From Sphaerosporella brunnea (Eukaryota > Ascomycota > Pezizomycetes > Pezizales > Pyronemataceae), in assembly GCA_008704415.1 (NCBI GenBank), contig VXIS01000115.1, positions 61,202 to 125,201 on the forward strand: a stretch of DNA of 64,000 nt, given 5' to 3'. Of the stretch, positions 24,197 to 35,440 are shown piece by piece. A program made the translations under genes and the position numbers. The notes under the pieces are model-generated. The model was not told the origin of the DNA. It saw only the letters and a program-made list of their open reading frames with translations, and did not search any database. How positions within the stretch are numbered: position 1 is the first letter of the stretch; each line of letters begins with the position of its first letter.

Positions 24197-25043
24197 GCGC
24201 TGTGGGAGGGCATCTGTGACGGGGGGAGGGATTTGTATACTATAAAAGGTTCATTTCGCTCTGCTCATGCTTTTTTTGTTGCGCCGCCTCTGTGGGGTAC
24301 TTGAAGCTTTGAAAATACTGTAGACATCACTACTACTACCGGAACTGAGTAATATTTCCGGGGGCTTAACTTCGGGCTGGCTCTGGCAGAACGAATTCAC
24401 GATCGGGTTTACTTTTAAAGGGCTGGATACGTGTGGAAGTGAGCTGAGGCAACTACTGAATTGTTTGATTCTGCCATTGATGGCGAGGCGCCGGGCTATT
24501 TCGGTCTTGAACTGTGCACTGGACGGACCAAAAAGAAAAAAGAAAAAAAAAAAAGAGTAGAATAGGTATTGTACGTACATAACTTAGATACATACTCCTT
24601 GGGGAGGGAGAGCGAGCTCGAGCTAGGTGAGTTCTTTTCAGATATGTAGAGGATTCTGGGCAGTTGGGGGGGTGGCTTGGATTGGATGGAAGCTCTGTGT
24701 ACGGCCGCGAGTGATAAGCGGGTGGTGCGCACAACGAGCCTGCGGAACAAACAAGAGAAATTGGGTTCCATGTTTGGCCGTAGTTATATTATGATATAAA
24801 TCTACAGGCGAAGTTATGTATAAAATCGCCTCGCGTGTGATGTGTGATGCGATGTAACCAGCCGCCGACCAGGTATCAACCACGCTCCTCCTCCTCCTCC
24901 ACCACCAACCGATCGTACAAAACCAAACCCCGTGATACACCCGACTCCAACACTCCCCCGGATTACCGATTACAAGCCAGTAGTAGTAGTAGTAGTCTCT
25001 AGAGTATAAGCTGCCCGCAGCGATCGATCCCCCCACTACCCCC
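24197..25043. other. pam17 3' flank, microsatellites, no gene
   Basis: The stretch holds an A-rich tract (24533-24555), CTC repeats (24889-24900) and an (AGT)6 run (24979-24996). The minus-strand frames are low-complexity and lack domains. No gene is supported. Confidence 0.4.
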
Positions 25044-25352
25044 CTACTTAAACAACCAGCTCGCCTCCCTAAACGCGGCGGTTCTGGCCACGGCAGGCAG
25101 GGCGGCGGCGGTGGGCTCCTCCACAACCGAGTTGCGATACAGGCCCAGGGTAAGCTTCGACGCGCAGGCGGCGCGGGCAGGCAACATGACGGTGCTCGGG
25201 ATCATGGGGGGCAGCTGGGACACGCGCGGCGTGGGCGGCGGCGGCGGGGGTTTTTTCTTTTTGCGGAGGACTTTGCGGGCGATGAGGGCGGCGGCGGCGG
25301 CCTCTTCGTCGTCATCGGAGGATGATGATGTGGAGCGCGTGCCGAAACACAT
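25044..25352 (-). CDS. Possible small Ser/Asp/Pro-rich protein
   Basis: An uninterrupted frame of 102 aa from a genuine ATG. It starts MCFGTRSTSSSSDDDEEAAA, continues with a basic-Pro segment (RKVLRKKKKPPPPPP) and ends in an Ala-rich part (VARTAAFREASWLFK). The MCxG-type N terminus with Ser/Asp run is seen in small uncharacterised fungal proteins and could be a lipid-anchor site. The codon bias is GC-rich, and the frame coincides with GCG/GCC triplet repeats, so it could be a chance frame. No function is inferred. Confidence 0.35.
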   Translation of the reverse strand: MCFGTRSTSSSSDDDEEAAAAALIARKVLRKKKKPPPPPPTPRVSQLPPMIPSTVMLPARAACASKLTLGLYRNSVVEEPTAAALPAVARTAAFREASWLFK

Positions 25353-26171
25353 TTGTAGCTAGCTAGCTGGTGAGGGGGGGGGGGGGGGGAGGAGATGGCA
25401 GAGAGATGGCGAGGAATGCGGATTGCAGCTGCTACTTACATATGTCTGGCTGCTGCTGCTGCTGCTGCTGCTGTTATTGACGTGGCAGGGCAGAGGAGCC
25501 TGGCCCGCGCCGCCGCCGCCGCCCTATTGGATGTGCAGGATGTGCACACACACACAAGATTGGTTTTGAAGGGGCTGAAACTTGCGCCGGCGCCGGCGGC
25601 GGCGCTGGTTGGTCTGGCTGAGTGAGGTGACAGCCAGCGGATCCCTGGTTCTGTGCTGCTGTTGCTGCTGCTGCGTGATCATGCCGGGCTCGGGGGGGGT
25701 TTATTTTGGCACATATCGATATCCTGGAAGTCAGTCAAGTCGAGTTGGCCGAGAGTGAGAGATTGTGATTTGGGTTTCGCATTGCGCTTGCCATCGGCTG
25801 ATCTCGATGCCGAAACGGTGGTGTTTTGAGCCTGGTCTGGAATGGAATTCTAAACTGCTCCAGGTAACGGCCTTGGCTACCTACCCTAGCTCTCGGTGGA
25901 GTTGATGTCCGTAGGCAGTGGACTCAGTTTGTTTATATTCGTCATATCTGCAAGTACATACATACAAAAATTCCTCCATCCATCCATCCATTCCATTCCA
26001 TCATAAAGACCCATGCGGTTGTAGCTATGCAGCGAGCGCTGTGAAACCTGCAAGAAACAAAACAACCTCCATCCATCCCAAAGCGCCACAAAAAAAAAAA
26101 AAACGCAGAACTCAGCCAAAAAAAAAAGAAAAAAAGAAAAAAAAAGCTCCATGGCCTACATAGTTTCCTGG
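25353..26171. other. Microsatellite-rich spacer, no gene
   Basis: It contains a G run (25373-25391), (CTG)8 at 25450-25473, GCC repeats near 25508, a short CA run (25543-25554) and A-rich tracts (26088-26145). Open frames are Ala or Lys runs caused by these repeats. Confidence 0.4.
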
Positions 26172-26368
26172 TTAAGCGCTATACACATCGGCCCCAGAAC
26201 CTCTAGCATCATCCTTCCTCGCGACACTCTCACAATGGCACTTCCCGCCGACACTTTTGGGGTGAGCACGCACCCTCACAACATTTGAAGACCGCGAGCT
26301 CGAGGAGTGGTGGTGGTGGTGGCGGTGGTGATGGCGGTGGACCGACGCCCTCTGGGACTTCCGGTTGT

Positions 26369-26399
<31 letters not shown>

Positions 26400-26709
26400 C
26401 TTCTTCCCGCTGACCCGAGGCCCTACTTCCTCCTCTGATTCTTCGCTCCAGCTGTTATCGGAGGCGGAGGCCGTGGAGGCCGGTCTCGATCTGCTGGCAC
26501 CGGTGCGGGTAGCCGTTGGAACAGGAAGCTGTGCAGAGCAGAACAAAAAGTCAGCGTCCGCGATGTTTGGGAGGGAGGGGATCTGAGAAAGACAAGAAAA
26601 AAAAAAGACGCACACAACACATGATGTAGCAGTACCAGCCTTTGGTCGAATAACCGCTTCGGCAGCTGTTGCTGTCGTAGTCCTTTTCGGAGTCTTTGCG
26701 GAGCGGAAT
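26172..26709 (-). CDS. Possible Ser/His-rich small protein, start uncertain
   Basis: Exons would be 26614 and upstream, then 26528-26172. The 85-nt intron has donor GTGCGT, a CTGAC branch point about 20 nt before the CAG acceptor, and keeps phase 0. Exon 2 encodes 118 residues: LPVPTATRTGASRSRP, a Ser/Glu patch (DNSWSEESEEEVG), runs of Ser and His, and a C-rich tail (GKCHCESVARK). The upstream frame reads KDSEKDYDSNSCRSGYSTKG and WYCYIMCC, but the codon in the Kozak-like context GCCACC at 26709-26707 is ATT, not ATG. The first in-frame ATG is at 26622 (MCC, then exon 2), giving a 121-aa protein. I do not recognise the family. Confidence 0.4.
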
Positions 26710-27339
26710 GGTGGCGGGTTGTATGTGTGTGTGTTTTTTTTTTTTGGTTGTTGTTTTCCTTACTGTGCGAGCTGTGGTGCGGGCGGAGGGCGACTTTGTA
26801 TAAAGAAACAAACGAGTGTGTCAAAGCAAGCCGCCGTTGTACCGATTCTTCAAAAACGAATGTTGATAGTGCTGGAGGGGGGGAAGGGGGGGGTGGACAA
26901 AAGATATATAAAAACCTATACATGTACTGAGTACTTACCCACCACAAAGTTCTCTAAACCCGCAAACAGGGCAACACGGCGTATAACTTCCAGTTTCAAC
27001 AATATCGCAAGAGGGCTCGATGGCCCGCCCCGCGCAAAACGGAATGCCTACGTACAAAACTGGCCTATCGGATTCCTTACGTGGCAGGTCGACCAGGTCG
27101 ACACACACACACATACATACACCACCTTCGCTCGCGGGCCGCATATGCAGGTTGGCTGGCGGGGTGGGGGGGGGGGGGGCCTGCGCGTGAGGAAGCTCTC
27201 TCTCTCTCGTCGCTCCTTCCGACCAAACCTAGCGCCTTGATCTACCTGCCGCGGCACGGGTACTTGCATAGCTTTGTAGCACCCCAAGCTATCTAGAGCA
27301 ACATCTGAACCACGGTCCTCCTCGTCTTGACAGCCACGA

Positions 27340-27363
27340 CACACACACACACACACACACACA
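27340..27363 (+). repeat. (CA)n microsatellite
   Basis: About twelve CA units, uninterrupted. Confidence 0.9.
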
Positions 27364-27701
27364 TGCTTTCTCTAGACGCAGCTTTTTCATGCGGTGGTAG
27401 GGCGACAACAGGGCGGGCACAGTGCAGTGACAACAACAACAAAAAAAAAAAAAAAACTGAAGATGCAATTGCTGCTTGCTGCGGCGGGTAGCCAGCCAAA
27501 CGAGCGAATAACGGGTCTGCATATGAGCAGCAGCAGCAGGAAAGCTCGATCCAAGCCGGAACTAACTACTCTAGACATAGATAGCAACCGCCGCGGGATG
27601 TCAAAGCCATGGGCCATAATTGCGTATTGGGAAGGCGCCTACGAACACCACACCCCCCCCCCCCCCACCCCCTGAACACACGAACGTGGAGGGTGATTTT
27701 T

Positions 27702-27730
27702 CTTGCTTGCTTGCTTGCTTGCTTGCTTGC
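27702..27730 (+). repeat. (CTTG)7 microsatellite
   Basis: Seven CTTG units plus a terminal C. Confidence 0.9.
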
Positions 27731-27876
27731 AGAAAACCCGAGATCACGACTGTAATTATATCCCCGCGGATTTTTGACGCCGATTTATCCTATCCTGCAA
27801 ACGCTCTCGATACCATATGATGATGGGACGTGCAGTCATCAAATCACACGATATCACCTCAGATGCTCATCATCAC

Positions 27877-27877
27877 G

Positions 27878-27910
<33 letters not shown>

Positions 27911-27927
27911 ACAACAACAACAACAAC
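27877..27927 (+). repeat. Interrupted (CAA)n microsatellite
   Basis: About seventeen CAA-like units with one CGA interruption near 27897. Confidence 0.9.
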
Positions 27928-28476
27928 GCAGGCGATTCCGGAAACCCAAAATGGGAAACCAGCGAACGAGCTGGCTACCAAGGTCCAATCCCATAACTTG
28001 CAAAGTGGTGGCTTGATTGATCATCATAAGGATACATCCCCACTCTACTCTGCTGTTCCCAGCGCAGCCTTTTCTTGCACATACCTCTCTCTCCACACAA
28101 AAGCCTCCTCCTCTCATTACCATTCATCTACCCCTCCCCCCCCCCACGAACTCTGCAAACATGACCCCCCAAGTCTAAAAGCGGCACGTGCGTGTCAACT
28201 ATGGGATATTTCGGCCATCGCCGCCGCGCCGCCTAACTTCTAGTTACTTACGTACCCCGGATTTGCCTAACTTGCAACTCCGCGTTGCGTAGGGGGGGAG
28301 GAGCGGCCTGGCCAAAGAACATCGATCCCGCCTACCAGATGAAACGGTTACAACTCAACTTTGTTCGAGGGAACGGAACGGATCGGAACGGATTGTGAAG
28401 AACCACCATTGCATAAACAGAACTATGGACTTCAGTAAAAACATCTCATATGAGTAGTTCACAAGTATGGTAAAAG

Positions 28477-29916
28477 CTATCGGGCCTCCGCAACAACCTC
28501 CCAAAAGACGCCGACCATCCACTTGCGATCCCCGAGCGTAATCGTCCACCAAGGCCACTGCACTCTAACCTTGACTCCGCTGACAAGAACCCTCGAGTCC
28601 CTAACCAGCAGCCAACCCACCATTTCCTTTCCCTCCTCCGGCAAAGGGAAAACAGCCACATGCACGCCCTCCGATCTCACCTCTCCCACAACCAATTCAA
28701 AAACTGTCTCTTTCTTCAACGAATGCTTGACGTCCAGGACCCACCCAGCCACCGTCGCCGCCAACCCTTGATGCACATATTTGCTATTCCTTCCGTGGCG
28801 GTGCTTGCTGGGAGACCAATCCAGTAACGGCTGCTGCGGGTCTGCGGTGTTGACTATATTGGGGGTTGGATGCAGCAGTTTTTGCAGCTGGGCGGAAAGT
28901 GGGATTCCTCCGGCTGCGGTGGGAGGTTCGAGATATGGTGCTTCGGTGAAGGGGAGTTTGCGGCGGCGGGGGGTAGATGGCTGAGGCGGTGCGCCCGGAG
29001 GCAGCGAAGGAAAATTGTCAGGATCCTCGATGGGGTTAGAATCGAGGATTGAGGGTTTCCCCTTCATCCGCCACTCCATCTCCATACTTTGTATAAGCTC
29101 CGGTATTCGTTTCATCCTCGTCGAGGACGCAGACGGGGTCGTAAATGGAGACGGATCAACTGAGCCAGCCACTGCTTTTTTCTTCCCCACCTTTTGAGGC
29201 GGGGGACGAGGCTTCGGAGACGGGAAAGGAGAAAAACCATCAGAATCCTCGATGGGATTAGAACCGAGGGGTGAGGTTTCCTCCTGTAGAAACGCCGGGA
29301 ACTGCGAGGATACAGGTGGGGGCGTAAACGGAGGCGACCCGGCTGTACCACTGACTGCCTTTCTCTTCTCCGCCTTTCGGGAAGGGGGGGGAGGACGACG
29401 AGGCTTGGGGGGCGGAAAATCGTCAGGATCCTCGATGGGGTTAGAATCGAGGATCGAGGGTTTCCCCATCATCCGCCACTCCATCTCCATACTTTGTATA
29501 AGCTCCGGTATTCGTTTCGTCCTCACCGAGGGCGCAGACGGGGTCGAACCGACCGGAGACCCACCTGATGGCGACTCCGGCACAAACCCGCTCCTGGGCT
29601 GAGGCGTTTTCTTCCTACCATCCCTCGGCAGATACGGTGGAGAAGCAGCAATCCTGATCCCCCGCTCTTCGCGCGTAAACCCATCTCCTGGCACGAAACG
29701 TTGCTTTGCAGATCTTGGCTTAGGGGTTGCGGGTGCGGGTGCGGGTGCAGTCAGAGCTGATGAGGGGGGCGGAGAGGTGGATGCAGAAGAAGTCGTACGC
29801 TTCTTCCGCTCTTGCTCCGTGAAGCCGTCGCCGGGGATGAATCGCTTGCGCGACTGAGGCTGCGGGGTCTGGGTTGGTGTATTGGAATGGAAAAGGGGAG
29901 GTGCCTTTGGCGGCAT
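28477..29916 (-). CDS. Hypothetical protein with two duplicated modules
   Basis: Single exon, 479 aa, start at MPPKAPPLFHSN. Two kinds of internal duplication are visible. A basic motif R-K/Q-RF-I/V-PGDGFT-E/R-E-ER occurs near residues 23-40 and 70-88. A 36-residue block with core KRIPELIQSMEMEWRM-KPSILDSNPIEDPD occurs near 135-170 and again near 268-303, with a shorter LGSNPIEDSDGFSP between them. The Pro-rich linkers look disordered. The C-terminal 110 residues (about 370-479) alternate hydrophobic beta-like strands (AATVAGWVLDVKH, VFELVVGEV, GVKVRVQWPWWTI), compatible with an OB-like barrel. The 3' neighbour upstream is mrc1, transcribed the same way. I do not recognise the family. Confidence 0.75.
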   Translation of the reverse strand: MPPKAPPLFHSNTPTQTPQPQSRKRFIPGDGFTEQERKKRTTSSASTSPPPSSALTAPAPAPATPKPRSAKQRFVPGDGFTREERGIRIAASPPYLPRDGRKKTPQPRSGFVPESPSGGSPVGSTPSAPSVRTKRIPELIQSMEMEWRMMGKPSILDSNPIEDPDDFPPPKPRRPPPPSRKAEKRKAVSGTAGSPPFTPPPVSSQFPAFLQEETSPLGSNPIEDSDGFSPFPSPKPRPPPQKVGKKKAVAGSVDPSPFTTPSASSTRMKRIPELIQSMEMEWRMKGKPSILDSNPIEDPDNFPSLPPGAPPQPSTPRRRKLPFTEAPYLEPPTAAGGIPLSAQLQKLLHPTPNIVNTADPQQPLLDWSPSKHRHGRNSKYVHQGLAATVAGWVLDVKHSLKKETVFELVVGEVRSEGVHVAVFPLPEEGKEMVGWLLVRDSRVLVSGVKVRVQWPWWTITLGDRKWMVGVFWEVVAEAR

Positions 29917-30106
29917 GGCGGTGGTTGGAGGACGTGGCGTGCGGTGGGATGACGTGGGGCGTGGAGGTGTTCACGTGAATACGTGTGGATGACACCCTAA
30001 ACCCTGCTTTCAACTCCCAAGGGATGTAGGCATCTTTTTACTTCATAATCATGTACCAAAGCCCTTTGTGTATTCTATGTAGTAAACCAAAATGGGAGTA
30101 TGGAGC

Positions 30107-33100
30107 CTACTCGAACCTTCCCTGCCCCAGTCTTTCCAATCCCATCCTAACCTTCTCCCTCGCCTCCCTCTCGCGCTCTTTCTTCTTTCTCTCCTCACCC
30201 TTCTCAATAACCTTCCCCCTCTTCGCCTGGAAATTGATACTGCAACTCTTTGTCTTCCCTCCCTTCTTCAATCCACCCTGGACACCCAGATTCCTTTCTT
30301 GCGCCTGGCTTTCCGAAGAAGTGGTGTTGGTAGAGAGATTACTAGTCGCTCTACGCAGCAGGGCGGGGACTTTGAAACCGGAGGGTCCGTCGCCGCGGGA
30401 GAAGGCAAGTTTGCTGGAGCTGGAGAGAGAGGAAGTGGAGCTGTTGGAGATTGTACGATCAATGACCGTGGCTGTGCTGCCGCGACGTTGGGAAGAGGCT
30501 TCGGAGTCCGAGTGTTCTGAGTCGGAGGAGAGGTCGACGGTGGGTTCTTCTACGCCGAGGAAAGAGAGAGTCTGGCGGGGATAGTTAGCAGAGCCATAAG
30601 TAAATAGGTAAGGGGCAGGAAATGTACTTCACGGATCTCTGCCAGAGCGGGTTTCTTGGTACGGAATGGTCGACGCTCGGTCTCCCGCTGCTGCTGCTGT
30701 TGCTGCTGCTGCGACCGAGACTCGGACTCCGTAGGTGGCTCTGTTGCTTCGTCCATAGTGACGTCCTGGCTTTGACTTTGGCTCACATCCAAGTTTGCAA
30801 ATAGGTCTTCCTCGGTCTTGTCGAGGAAGTCACCATCATCATCACTGACGTTGTCTTCCAGGACCTTAAAGAACGCGGCCTTCTTCGGGTCCTTGGCGAT
30901 AATGCCCAGTTTCTCATCCTTCAAAAGCGCTTGCCGTATCTGGGCCATCTGTCTCCGCTTCTGTCTCCTCCTCCGCTCCTGCGCCATGTACTCATCATCA
31001 CTGTCATCATCATCAAGATCAAAGGCACCCCGCTTCTTGCGTAACATTCCGTTCGTGATATCGCGAAAAAGCTTGTTTACCGCTTTCTCGTCCGAGGCCT
31101 TTTCGCGCTGGGCAAAGAACGCAGCAAGTTCCCGCTCGTCGACGTCTTGATGCTCGTCGTCGAGGAGATCTTTCATTTCTTCGTCGTAGTCTCCACCTTC
31201 TTCCTCATCAGATGCACCACCTAATCCACCCATGCCCGCATATTCGTCTTCTGATTCTTCGGCTTGCTCGTAGACCATCTCTTTCGCCTCAGATTTGCTT
31301 TTATCATAGGGCTTGTGAGTCGGTTTAGGCTTTTTGGCGGTTTTTTTCATAATGCTGAAGGCGTTGCGTTTTGGTGAACTGTCGTCGTCGGCATCTGAGG
31401 CTTCATCGGCATCGGATCCAGGCTCTTCGTCAGAGAAATCCACCACACGACGAAGACGGCCGCGCTTTTTGGGCTCCAGGTCAAGCTCAAGGCATTGGGT
31501 TGGAATGGTGGGTGTGGGAGAAGATTCAAACCTCCGGGGAGCGGGAGTGGCGTCTATGCGAAAACCTGCGTCTTGGGTCGGATCAGGTATATGCTCTATA
31601 GGAAACGAATCAAAGTTCTCGATTTGCGATTGGCTGTAATCTAGGGTCAATACTGGCATTGAATCTCCATTGTCGATCTGGCTCTGCGAGTAGTCGAGCT
31701 GCACTCGCCCGAAGAGCTGGGTTTCTGGAACAGAGTCAGGCGCTTGCGAGTTTGCCATTATCTCGTCCGGCAGCTGGCGCATCTGGTCAATCTTTGCTCC
31801 GATGGTGCCGGCTGGTGGACTGCTGGCCAATGTCCCAGCAAACAACTGGGACATTCCCATGGAAGACGCCTGGCCCATGTTTTTAAATATGTCGGGAACC
31901 ACCGGCACTTGCTTGGCTGGTGTTTGTGTTGCCCGGACGATTTCGGCGTCCTCTTCCTCGTCATCGTCGTCCGTTACACGCTGGCTCCTACGAGGCCTCC
32001 GCTTCAACGGTGCGAATCCACCATCGTCATTATCCGAATCTTCCACTTCGACAACTGGCATCTCCGAAAGCCGAGGCGCTGAAGATGCCAGAGGCGACAA
32101 GGTGAGCTCTGGTGACTTCCGTGGATCCCGGGCGGGATCTTTCAAGGCGACATCTTCGTCTTCGGAGTCAGACTCAGAGGCCTCGCTGTTAATCATAATT
32201 CCAGCAACTTCTTCCGACCCCTCCCCTTCGTCTTCAACTTCTTCTTCACCAGAATATACCTCACCGCCATCCTCAACCTCACTCTCCATCCATTCGAAAT
32301 CACTTCCATCACCCTCGTCAAGTGTTTCACCCTTTGCTAGCTTCTCGGCTTTCTGCTCGCGCTTTTTGATGGCTAATGCTTCCTTCCGCGCTTTTTCGAG
32401 TAAAGATTCAACTTCTAGCATTTCCTTCTCCCGCTCTTCTGCGGTTTGAATGATGATGCCCTTTGCCTTGAGCTCCTCTATCCTCTCCTCACGCTCTTTG
32501 ATGGCTTGAAGGCGGCTTTTTTGCACAAGTTGTTGGTGGAGTAATTTTGCTGACACTTTAGCCTTTGCGTTTGGTGAAGCTGCCTTCTTGGGGATCGGAC
32601 GTGGCTTGCGTAGTGACGCAATCAGCTTCTGCTTCTCGGCGAGTAGCCGCTTTGCCTCGTCCTCAGGCCTGAGAATCTCGAGACCGTCATCAGAGTCGTC
32701 ATCAGGCAGAGTGCGGATTGGAAGGTTGACTCTGACCAGCGGCATGGCTGGCTTCTTTTGCTTCGGAGGAGAAGCAGGCTCTACGGCCTTGCCCTTTCCT
32801 TTGTCCGCTTTTGGAGGCGACCTATCGACCGCTTTTCCTTTTCCTTTGTCGAGCCTTGGGCGTGGGGTCTTTTCCCGATCTTCTATGGGGGGATCACGGC
32901 CCATTTTCGGAGTTGCAGGCGGCGACTGTTGCATGGCAAAGTCAGAAGCATCTGGCAGTTTCTCCCATCCTGCCCGCTCCTCCTGGGTCGAGTTAGAGGG
33001 CGGCGAAGAGGCAGGCGTGGACTGGGTCGCAACCTCGGATTGGGACGGTTCGGTGGAGCTAGTGACTGCCGGTGCTGGCATCCCTGGCTGCTCGGTCTTG

Positions 33101-33939
33101 AAATTGAATTTGTCAAACAGGCTTTGCTTGGTGACCTTTTTCCGTGTGCGCGCCTCATGGGCCAGCTGCATGTTACGCTCCATCCGCGACGTCTCCCTGT
33201 GCATCTCCTCCAACGCCTTCTTTCCCGCCTTTCTCCGCGGCGCCCGCTTCCTCGCTGCCCCTTCACTCGCATCTGAATCATCGTCCTGCCCCGGGAACTT
33301 GAGGCCTTGCTCTTTCTCTAGCCTCCTTATCCGCTCTCGCCGTTCCTCTTCTTTCTGCTTCTCGGCGGCTTCTCGCTCTTCTCGCTCTTTTCGCTTTCTG
33401 GCTACAAGCTCAAGGAATCGTGCGTTCTTGAGCGGGTTCTCGGGTAACTCATCTTCGTCTGATGTGGCCTCCTCGGCGGGAACTGGCTCTGGTTCGGGAG
33501 AAGACTGATCGATTAGACGTGTAGGAGAGCCCTCGAGCGAGGACTTCTTCACCAGTGATCTTCGGCGAATTGTTGGAATATCATCGTCCTCTTCTCCCGG
33601 AGTAGTATCCCGAGTTTTCGATTCATTAGCTTTTTTAGCTGTAGTGGATGCATACATAGCAGCCGCTAGTTTCCCTTGCGGCCGTATGTCTTCCTCCTCC
33701 TCGGGCTCGGAATCATCGTCTCTCGGAGCGAAGAGTGGGGTCTCTGCTGGTTTATCCGCTGGTTTAGATTTCGAAGGTGATTGCTTTCGTGCAGGTGGCT
33801 TCGGCGTCTCATCATCGGAATCTGAGTCGAAATCTGCCAACAAAGCCGCGATCTTTGAGCGCGGAGTAAGGATTATCGGCGACGCGACGCGACTCCGTAC
33901 GGGCGTCCCTGGCGCCGAGGACGCGGGGGAGGAGGACAT
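30107..33939 (-). CDS. mrc1: Mrc1/claspin-type replication checkpoint mediator
   Basis: Two exons: 33939-30628 and 30571-30107, intron 56 nt (GTACAT...GCCAG, phase 0); 1258 aa. Mrc1 travels with the replication fork, couples Cdc45-MCM to polymerase epsilon and, once phosphorylated by ATR/Mec1, activates Rad53/Chk1-type kinases. The protein is highly charged with long Lys/Glu coiled coils (about 170-215, 430-560). An SQ/TQ cluster lies around 690-790, with repeats of the DYSQSQI type, suited to Mec1/ATR phosphorylation. The MRC1-like domain (about 925-1060) includes DERELAAFFAQREKASDEK and VNKLFRDITNGMLRKKRGAF. The second exon carries the conserved tail GFKVPALLRRAT and ends in a basic segment. 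Both the domain and the SQ cluster make this secure. Confidence 0.92.
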
Positions 33940-35440
33940 TGCGATAGGAAATGGTATGTTTTAGTATTGCGAGTGTTTTTGGCGAGTACAAATGGCCGCG
34001 GACGAAGTGATCATGGGATTGACGGCGTCGTGGGGTGGTGGGTTGGTGTTCTCTCGCAATGTTTTCTGTGGACGCGACCCGCGTAGAGTGACCAAACGGG
34101 CAAGTTCGACGCGTTGCCGCAAACGGGATCGCTTAGGGTTCACACTCTGCGCTAAACTGGTTTTGCCCCTGAGGAAAGCAAGCACGTGGCTGTGCGAAGC
34201 GAGAGTCGCCACACCTGTCTCCTGCCTCGGCACTCCACGCAGCCTCCACTGCGCTGCTCTCTTGCACCAACAGCAGCCAACTGCACAGCGAATGGCTGCA
34301 TCCAAAAATAGAACCAAAAAGCATGATTGCAAGAGCAATTATCTCCGAGCCGACTGTCTGCTTGAGGCACGGAGAGCGGAGATCTAGCTGCGGTTGGTTT
34401 ACGGGCGCTTCCTCACTCTCGTTTCTGTCCATGAATGCATATCGAAGCAGAGCGAGCGGTAGGGAACCTGGGTCTTGTCAAACGGCCGACAATCGACAAC
34501 ACGAGCCACACGAATCTGTTTGATACTGCACTGTACACATCAGGGGCATGGTTTCTTCTTTCGATGCGTGAGGAGAGCCCCCAGAGATACATAAAACCAG
34601 CCTACTACTCACCGATAGTAGTTGCGATGTGAAGGAAGGAAAACACCACGCAATATAGGTAAGTATCCCCTCTTTCCTGCCTGTCTTTCGCCCCTCTCAG
34701 TGCTCCTCTTTCCATCTCTCCTTCCCTCCTGCACGCCTTCCCTCCTGCACGCCTCTCCTTCCTCTTCGCCTTCGCCTCTGACGATTCCGCTCCCTCGTTT
34801 CGTTTCGTTTCGTTTTCGTTTCCAGCTGTTTCGGCTTGTCGTCTCCATCCATCTCTATCCCTTCGGTTGTCGTGGCTCCCGCACCTACCTCCCCAATTCG
34901 AAAACTGCGTGGTCAACCTGGGTAGCCGCCTCCCCTCCTTTCTTCGGCCCCCCAGCAGCAACAACCCAGACTCACCCCTCCTCCCCCCTCCCATACATTC
35001 CTGATAGCCTGCGAGTTGTTCCAACTTCCAACCCGCTGCACCCGTCCACCCGTCCACCTGCAAACTACTGTGCTCGCGATACTCTCAGCTGCGTGCTAGT
35101 CGAAATTGCGCCTTCGCTGAACGAAGACCGTTTTTCCCTTGAAATAGCACGGAGTACGGATCTTCGACACGCGTCACCAGCTATAACTTAGCCCCGGTTC
35201 AGCCCAGGTACCATTTGCGTTCGTCGGTTTCACCTCGCTCCTATCCGCGAATAGACCTACATACGCATACCCTGGACCCCACATAACTACTCCTGCACTT
35301 CACGATCATAATCCCGCTGCATAGAACGTCCGCTCTTCCTTCTGGCTTTTCGATAGGCAATCGCTGCTCCCCCTGACGTATCGCTCTGCAACTTCGTTTC
35401 CACCACCACCGCCACCACCGCCACCACCGCCACCGCAGCA
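33940..35440. promoter_or_regulatory. mrc1-MAPKK divergent region
   Basis: 1.5 kb between divergent genes. The MAPKK side is a CT-rich leader (34670-35000) that ends in a CCACCG repeat (35399-35436) directly before the ATG. I saw no E2F/MCB-type ACGCGT cluster beyond scattered single sites and no transposon. Confidence 0.4.

Larger units (their letters stand above)
26710..28476. other. Repeat-rich spacer, no gene seen
   Basis: The 1.8 kb up to the next gene contains (CA) at 27340-27363, (CTTG)7 at 27702-27730 and an interrupted (CAA) run at 27877-27927, plus C and G homopolymer runs. Open frames correspond to these repeats. A TATATA sequence on the minus strand near 26908-26915 could serve the preceding candidate gene. 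Confidence 0.4.

Noticed and set aside
25395..25625. 76-aa + strand Ala-rich frame
   Set aside because: Produced by (CTG)8 and GCC repeats; no independent support.
32588..33508. 306-aa + strand Ser/Arg-rich frame
   Set aside because: Complement of the charged coiled-coil region of mrc1.
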